A DNA stretch of 35,592 bases, taken from IMG/VR virus record IMGVR_UViG_3300028394_000187, positions 1 through 35,592 of that record, one strand, 5' to 3'. The DNA is from a virus. This document shows, one piece after another, positions 32,177 through 35,592 of this stretch (the stretch's first letter is position 1; every line of letters starts with the position of its first letter). A model generated the notes under the pieces. The model worked only from the letters and a program-made list of their open reading frames with translations. It searched no databases and was not told the origin of the DNA. The position numbers and the translations under genes are program-made.

Positions 32177-32592
32177 CCCCCAATTTTACGTTGGCAGAAT
32201 TAACTGTCACCGATCACCGAGAATTTAAAAATGAACCTAACCCTAGTGAGATTGCAAATCTACAGCGCTTGGCTGAGTTGCTGGAACAAGTTAAAGTCGC
32301 TATTGGCGGCAAGCCGGTCATGGTTAACAGCGCGTTTCGGAGCAAACAAGTAAATGACGCTGTAGGCAGCAAGGACACCAGCCAGCACCGGCTCGGCTGC
32401 GCTGCGGACATCCGCGTGCCAGGTATGACGCCAGATCAAGTGGTCAAAGCGGTCATTGCGGCCAAGCTGCCTTTTGACCAACTGATCCGCGAGTTCGACC
32501 GCTGGACGCACATCTCGGTGCCCAATGACCCCAAGGGCAAGCCTCGGGGCCAAGTGCTAATCATCGACGCTAAAGGTACTCGCCCGTACTAA
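32173..32592 (+). CDS. Endolysin, M15-type peptidase
   Basis: A 139-residue D-Ala-D-Ala or L,D-type carboxypeptidase/endopeptidase that cuts peptidoglycan peptides. Zinc ligands are visible: H72 and D79 in SQHRLGCAAD (SxHxxGxAxD pattern) and H113 in WTHIS; R56 in SAFRS is the usual substrate-binding Arg. Complete with no signal peptide, so it depends on the holin. Its 3' end overlaps the leftward 56-aa gene by 36 bp in tail-to-tail orientation. Confidence 0.93.
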   Translation: MTPNFTLAELTVTDHREFKNEPNPSEIANLQRLAELLEQVKVAIGGKPVMVNSAFRSKQVNDAVGSKDTSQHRLGCAADIRVPGMTPDQVVKAVIAAKLPFDQLIREFDRWTHISVPNDPKGKPRGQVLIIDAKGTRPY

Positions 32593-32727
32593 CTGCATGG
32601 CGTCCTTCAGGTCGCCGCGCAGTTGCTCAATGGCGTCCTGTTGGGCTTGCATTCGTAAATACGAATCCAAAGCGAATTTCGCTAAGGTTTCGTGGTTCCA
32701 CGCGGCGAAGTTGGGTAGGTCTGACAT
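32557..32727 (-). CDS. Small helical leftward protein, 56 aa
   Basis: Starts MSDLPNFAAWNHETLAKFALDSYL and continues as a coiled coil (RMQAQQDAIEQLRGDLKDAM). Proteins with this MSDLPNFA start are common in phages of Proteobacteria (recall). It is the last gene of the right-hand leftward chain, overlapping the end of the 111-aa gene in another frame, and its 3' end is inside the endolysin gene. The ribosome site (GAG 11 bp upstream) is weak. Confidence 0.72.
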   Translation of the reverse strand: MSDLPNFAAWNHETLAKFALDSYLRMQAQQDAIEQLRGDLKDAMQLVRASTFSVDD

Positions 32728-32962
32728 TTGGTTTCTCAGTTGGTTTGGGGCAGTTCTCTGGCGCGACGATAACGCACCACACCGCAGTCCATTGTTTACG
32801 GTGGGCTATCCAGCGGTCAATGTAGGCGTCAGGCATTTCAGTTAACGCACGCCGCATGGGGGGAGGTTCTTTTTCCAACCGCTCAGCTATGTCAGCAACG
32901 GTCAAGCCGTCGTGATACTGCTGGAGCAACATCCGTATGGCGTGGTGGTTTGACTTATGCAT
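32627..32962 (-). CDS. HTH-type small protein, 111 aa
   Basis: The N-terminal part (MHKSNHHAIRMLLQQYHDGLTVADIAERLEKEPPPMRRALTEMP) is a winged or simple helix-turn-helix pattern, LTVADIAERL followed by VRRAL-type helix, and WTAVWCVIVAPENCPKP follows. The last 35 residues overlap the next gene in another frame and look like read-through of a shorter ancestral end. A DNA-binding regulator is plausible and could read the TAGTGTAA sites, but that is inference. Its start overlaps the upstream stop by 8 bp. Confidence 0.72.
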   Translation of the reverse strand: MHKSNHHAIRMLLQQYHDGLTVADIAERLEKEPPPMRRALTEMPDAYIDRWIAHRKQWTAVWCVIVAPENCPKPTEKPNVRPTQLRRVEPRNLSEIRFGFVFTNASPTGRH

Positions 32963-33224
32963 TACGCTCTTTCAACTTGGCTTCAATAGCTCTCCACAAC
33001 TGCCACAGCGCCAACCCAGACGCGCTAAGTTCAGCCAACTCATCATCCGTCAGGTCTATCCATGCGCGCTGTGTTGCGGGTGCGTAATACAAATTAACGT
33101 CACCACTTCCTTTCGGTGGCGGGTTAAGCGTTGTCCATGTGTGTGAGTCGCAGTGCATTACTACATCCGGCTCCTGCGTCAGCTTGTCCCGCGCCATAGC
33201 GCGTTTTGATTCATAGCCTGTCAT
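32955..33224 (-). CDS. Hypothetical protein, 89 aa
   Basis: From the ATG at 33224 (MTGYESKRAMARDKL) the protein is 89 residues with a good ribosome site (AGGGGAA). The upstream 35 residues of the longer frame overlap another gene and are rejected. It has LTDDELAELSASGLALWQLWRAIEAKL at the C-terminus, a typical helical pair. The first half includes VVMHCDSHTWTTL. Function unknown. Confidence 0.75.
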   Translation of the reverse strand: MTGYESKRAMARDKLTQEPDVVMHCDSHTWTTLNPPPKGSGDVNLYYAPATQRAWIDLTDDELAELSASGLALWQLWRAIEAKLKERNA

Positions 33225-33466
33225 GTTGTTCCCCTTGCGCGGATGGTGGTCGCTACTCTGCTTCCATATATTTTTGTGCCGGTGGGTAAATGAACGTCGC
33301 AGACAGTTTCCGCTGCTATCTTTGCACATTCATCACGCTCATCAGCACGGGTTGCTGCTTCTACCAATGCGGCAAAGTTTTCCAAGTGATGTATAAACCT
33401 AGCGCGGTCTTTGCCCATGCCGTAATAAACAAGGCCCGAATCGTTTGCCATTTCAATGATGTTCAT
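33221..33466 (-). CDS. Hypothetical protein, 81 aa
   Basis: From ATG 33466 (MNIIEMANDSGLVYYGMGKDRARFIHHLENFAALVEA) the protein is 81 residues. The GGGGGAA ribosome site is encoded at the end of the upstream gene, and start and stop both overlap neighbours. It contains ADERDECAKIAAETVCDVH, seen in many small phage proteins, and ends basic. Function unknown. A longer start at 33505 overlaps the upstream gene. Confidence 0.75.
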   Translation of the reverse strand: MNIIEMANDSGLVYYGMGKDRARFIHHLENFAALVEAATRADERDECAKIAAETVCDVHLPTGTKIYGSRVATTIRARGTT

Positions 33467-33687
33467 CACTTCCCCCAAAAAAGTAAGAAAGCAATCCACC
33501 CGCACAGCACCACAGCCATCATGGTGAGCAAGGCTTTGAAGGTATCGGCAAGGTCGTCTATCGGGTCGCTTAACTGTGCATCGTTGTATCCGTTTGCGTA
33601 GGCGTCGTTGATTTCTTTAAGGCGCTTTTGACGTACTGGACAGTCAGGGCCGTTTGTACACTTCCCGTAGTCACAACAGGTATTCAT
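33466..33687 (-). CDS. Cys-rich N-terminus, C-terminal membrane helix, 73 aa
   Basis: Starts MNTCCDYGKCTNGPDCPVRQKR, five Cys in 16 residues that could hold a metal ion, then a polar helix and a C-terminal hydrophobic segment (LLTMMAVVLCGWIAFLLFWGK). Membrane-anchored zinc-ribbon-like small protein. GGAGAG at 6 bp supports the start, and ATGA overlaps the upstream stop. Function unknown. Confidence 0.8.
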   Translation of the reverse strand: MNTCCDYGKCTNGPDCPVRQKRLKEINDAYANGYNDAQLSDPIDDLADTFKALLTMMAVVLCGWIAFLLFWGK

Positions 33688-33875
33688 TTGTACTCTCCTA
33701 AACGTGTATTCAAACGTTCAATGCGGGTCATATTCATGTCTAGCACCGCTTGGGCGTACTCACACGCTGCCTCTGCTTCAAGGCGGTCAAGATGGGCCTG
33801 CGCCAGTTCACGCTGGATGACTTCGGCTGGCGTCAGGTCGCGGTAATAGTCTTTCAAAAATTTAATAAATTTCAT
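33684..33875 (-). CDS. Small coiled-coil protein, 63 aa
   Basis: Starts MKFIKFLKDYYRDLTPAEVIQREL and continues as a long amphipathic helix (AQAHLDRLEAEAACEYAQAVLDM). The DLTPAEVIQRELAQAHLDRLEAE pattern is one I recall from many small phage proteins. GAGG precedes the start. Overlaps both neighbours by 4 bp (ATGA). Function unknown. Confidence 0.8.
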   Translation of the reverse strand: MKFIKFLKDYYRDLTPAEVIQRELAQAHLDRLEAEAACEYAQAVLDMNMTRIERLNTRLGEYK

Positions 33876-34063
33876 GGTAATTTAGCCTCTTTTAGTAGTT
33901 CAAGTCTCTCCCGCGCGACGCGCAGGGTGTTGTACCGCTGGTGCAGACGCTCCAGCATGGATACTCTTTTGAGCGTGTTGCGCTCGTTGTTCAGCATACC
34001 CAGCACTTCCTCTTCGGTCAGTGTGGGCAAACGGTCATTTAGACTTCGCCAAGTGTTTTTCAA
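33872..34063 (-). CDS. Small helical protein with TTG start, 63 aa
   Basis: The protein starts at TTG 34063 with GGAG 8 bp upstream: MKNTWRSLNDRLPTLTEEEVLGMLNNER..., then MLERLHQRYNTLRVARERLELLKEAKLP. This pair of helices is typical for small phage proteins of unknown function (often near the coiled-coil gene that follows). It overlaps the 50-aa gene by 29 bp. No ATG in the frame near the start, so the TTG is needed. Confidence 0.78.
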   Translation of the reverse strand: MKNTWRSLNDRLPTLTEEEVLGMLNNERNTLKRVSMLERLHQRYNTLRVARERLELLKEAKLP

Positions 34064-34187
34064 TTCGTGTCTCCAGTTTGGCTATCAGATTAACGCAGCG
34101 GTCATACGCCCTGTAGGTGGCGTTTAACTGGCGCGCGCGGGCTTTGAGTTCGGCCTTGGCCGCTTTGAGTTGTGCTTTCAATAACAT
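34035..34187 (-). CDS. Small basic helical protein, 50 aa
   Basis: Starts MLLKAQLKAAKAELKARARQLN with a very strong ribosome site (GGAGG) at 6 bp, encoded in the end of the helicase gene. Strongly basic coiled coil with one Cys, ending RIEKHLAKSK. It overlaps the helicase end by 10 bp and the next gene by 29 bp. Function unknown; a nucleic-acid-binding or helicase partner role is possible from charge and place. Confidence 0.68.
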   Translation of the reverse strand: MLLKAQLKAAKAELKARARQLNATYRAYDRCVNLIAKLETRIEKHLAKSK

Positions 34188-35488
34188 AATTCCTCCATTG
34201 CAATATCAGAAATAGCGCGCTTGTCGTGTAGCGCGGCCCAGATGCGTTCGTCCACCGTCTTGTTGGTCAGCATCACGTAGCACCACACGTCATGCCGCTG
34301 GCCGCTACGATGCAAGCGCCCGATGGTCTGTTCATACAACTCAAGCGACCAAGGCAGGGACAAGAAAACGATCCGGCACCCGCCGTACTGAAGATTAAGC
34401 CCGTGGCCTGCTGACTTGGGGTGGACAAGCAGTAACTCAATGGTGCCTGCGTTCCACCGCTCAATTGCCCGGTCGTCGTCAAGTGTCTGAGCATGGGGGT
34501 AACGCCGCTTGAGTTCGGCCAGTTCCTCTTGATAGTTGTAAACAATAAGCGTGTTAGCACGTTGGTTCTCCTCCAGTAACTCATGCAGCCGGTCAAACTT
34601 GGCCGTGTCAAACCACACTGGCGTCTGCACCGTCACCCACTTGCCTGGTATCTCTGATGGCGTCTGTACGGTGTGGTACACAAACCCGCTGGCAAGCTGC
34701 TGCAACTTGCCGGTCACCACAGCCGCGTTGATGGCCGTAATGTCTTGCAACTTGAAATCTTTTTTCATGGTGTCGTAAGGCTTGCGGTCGTACAGATCGC
34801 AGCGCACTTCTACCGTATGGAGCGGGGGCAACTTGTCGCTATACTCACCCGCGTCCAACACAAAAGTGGCAGGCTTAATCACGGCCATGACCTTCTCAAG
34901 ACTGCCCTTACGGGGCATCCACTCACCAAAGTCGGGGTTGATTAGCACGAAATACTGCTGCTGGAATGCGCCCTTGCTGCGGCCCAACAGGCTCTGGTCA
35001 ACGATCTTGCACTGTCCAAACACATCCTCCAAGCCGTTGCTGGTGAACGAGCCGGTCAGCCCCCAGCGAATCTCGATGGGCGCAAGAAACTTGAGCAAAT
35101 CTTTAAAGCGCTTGCCGCTGGGATTCTTGAGCCGCGTCAGTTCGTCAAACACCACGGCGTCAAAGGTGCCCGTGGGCAGGTTCTCGTAATTGGTCACCAC
35201 CACCTGGGCGTTGGACGCCAGCGCAGCGGCCCGTTGCTTGGGCGTGCCCACAGCGACGGCCAGCGTCACATCGGGTGCCCACTTGGGCTGCTCGACCGGC
35301 CAGACGCTGACGGCGACCCGCTTGGGGGCCAGCACGAGGAAGCGCTTGGCGTGGCCGTCCTTGAGCATGGCCTGCATGGCAGTCAGCGTGATGGCTGTCT
35401 TGCCCGCACCCACAGGGGCGAGGATCATCGCCCTGTCGCGCTCGTACAGGAAGTCAGCCGCCTGCTCTTGATAGGGTCTAAGTTTCAA
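34178..35488 (-). CDS. SNF2-type superfamily 2 helicase
   Basis: A 436-residue helicase. Motif I APVGAGKT (24-31), motif II DELT (D115, E116), motif III LTGSFTS (144-150) and motif VI QTIGRLHRSGQ (about 386-396) are all present. The SNF2/Rad54-type spacing (two RecA folds, no extra domains) is common in phage replication/recombination helicases. It uses a TTG start at 35488 (AGAGG 9 bp upstream) that overlaps the methyltransferase end by 11 bp. It may move on DNA during replication or repair; the methyltransferase next to it also fits DNA protection. Confidence 0.9.
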   Translation of the reverse strand: MKLRPYQEQAADFLYERDRAMILAPVGAGKTAITLTAMQAMLKDGHAKRFLVLAPKRVAVSVWPVEQPKWAPDVTLAVAVGTPKQRAAALASNAQVVVTNYENLPTGTFDAVVFDELTRLKNPSGKRFKDLLKFLAPIEIRWGLTGSFTSNGLEDVFGQCKIVDQSLLGRSKGAFQQQYFVLINPDFGEWMPRKGSLEKVMAVIKPATFVLDAGEYSDKLPPLHTVEVRCDLYDRKPYDTMKKDFKLQDITAINAAVVTGKLQQLASGFVYHTVQTPSEIPGKWVTVQTPVWFDTAKFDRLHELLEENQRANTLIVYNYQEELAELKRRYPHAQTLDDDRAIERWNAGTIELLLVHPKSAGHGLNLQYGGCRIVFLSLPWSLELYEQTIGRLHRSGQRHDVWCYVMLTNKTVDERIWAALHDKRAISDIAMEELCY

Positions 35489-35592
35489 GGTAAGCCTCTA
35501 TGAGTGCTTGCGCTGCTTGCGGGACGATGGCGTTGCCGTAGGCGCGCAGGCGTCCCACTCTGGCGGTAGACCCATGAGCCAACGGGAATGTG
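35478..35592 (-). CDS. DNA cytosine methyltransferase C-terminus (5' partial)
   Basis: The frame is open to the right edge. The visible 37 residues end [13 protein letters not shown]...[10 protein letters not shown], the typical C-terminal helix after motif X of phage cytosine-5 methyltransferases (the GNAIVPQ sequence is characteristic). The start and catalytic PC motif lie outside the window. It would modify phage DNA against host restriction. It is the first visible gene of the leftward chain and overlaps the helicase start. Confidence 0.8.
   Translation of the reverse strand, partial: TFPLAHGSTARVGRLRAYGNAIVPQAAQALIEAYLET

Noticed and set aside
1-35592. tRNA genes
   Set aside because: I found no cloverleaf-like stretch with a usable anticodon arm by eye; a tRNA scan would be decisive.

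Overview
The window is most of the genome of a short-tailed (podovirus-type) tailed phage whose virion genes follow the phage P22 plan. Portal, coat, gp4-like and gp10-like head-completion proteins and three P22-style ejection-protein candidates are recognisable by sequence pattern and order. The three-TM holin, M15-type peptidase and Gram-negative style of the small genes point to a Gram-negative, probably proteobacterial host; this is inference. No integrase or obvious lysogeny module is seen, and both ends cut through genes, so lifestyle is undecided.

Layout. (1) 1-4774, rightward replication block: a partial unknown protein, a family A DNA polymerase with 3'-5' exonuclease, and a primase-helicase, joined by 3-4 bp overlaps. 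(2) 4751-6619, leftward operon of eight small genes of unknown function, read from a good sigma70-like promoter at 6642-6670 and ending at an intrinsic terminator that lies inside the 3' end of the primase-helicase gene. (3) 6620-7230, a roughly 600 bp gene-free control region with palindromes, a 14 bp tandem repeat and a phased array of 13 bp repeats just before the terminase genes. (4) 7231-11823, terminase small and large subunits, a 47-aa protein, portal, and a small helical protein. (5) 11820-19881, an unusually placed block of tail appendage and receptor-binding candidates (repeat fibre protein, two glycine-rich paralogues, an F/G-repeat micro-protein, a coiled coil, a fibre head-binding protein, and an AT-rich beta-helix tailspike) between portal and scaffold. 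(6) 19933-26301, scaffold, coat, decoration-like proteins, head-tail adaptors and a repeat fibre protein. (7) 26317-31010, three ejection-protein candidates. (8) 31010-32592, lysis cassette: membrane coiled coil, exported protein, two holin-like proteins and an M15-type endolysin. (9) 32557-35592, leftward chain of ten overlapping genes: the C-terminal end of a cytosine DNA methyltransferase, an SNF2-type helicase and eight small genes.

Nearly all genes overlap by 1-30 bp or sit under 20 bp apart, so translational coupling is the general rule. The most interesting unexplained features are the shared half-site (TAGTGTAA) palindromes around the leftward operon, the four phased repeats before the terminase genes, three repeated coupling junctions that impose an EEVT tail on three unrelated small proteins, the FF-GG micro-protein, and the modular receptor-binding block. 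All functions come from reading the sequence; no database search was run.
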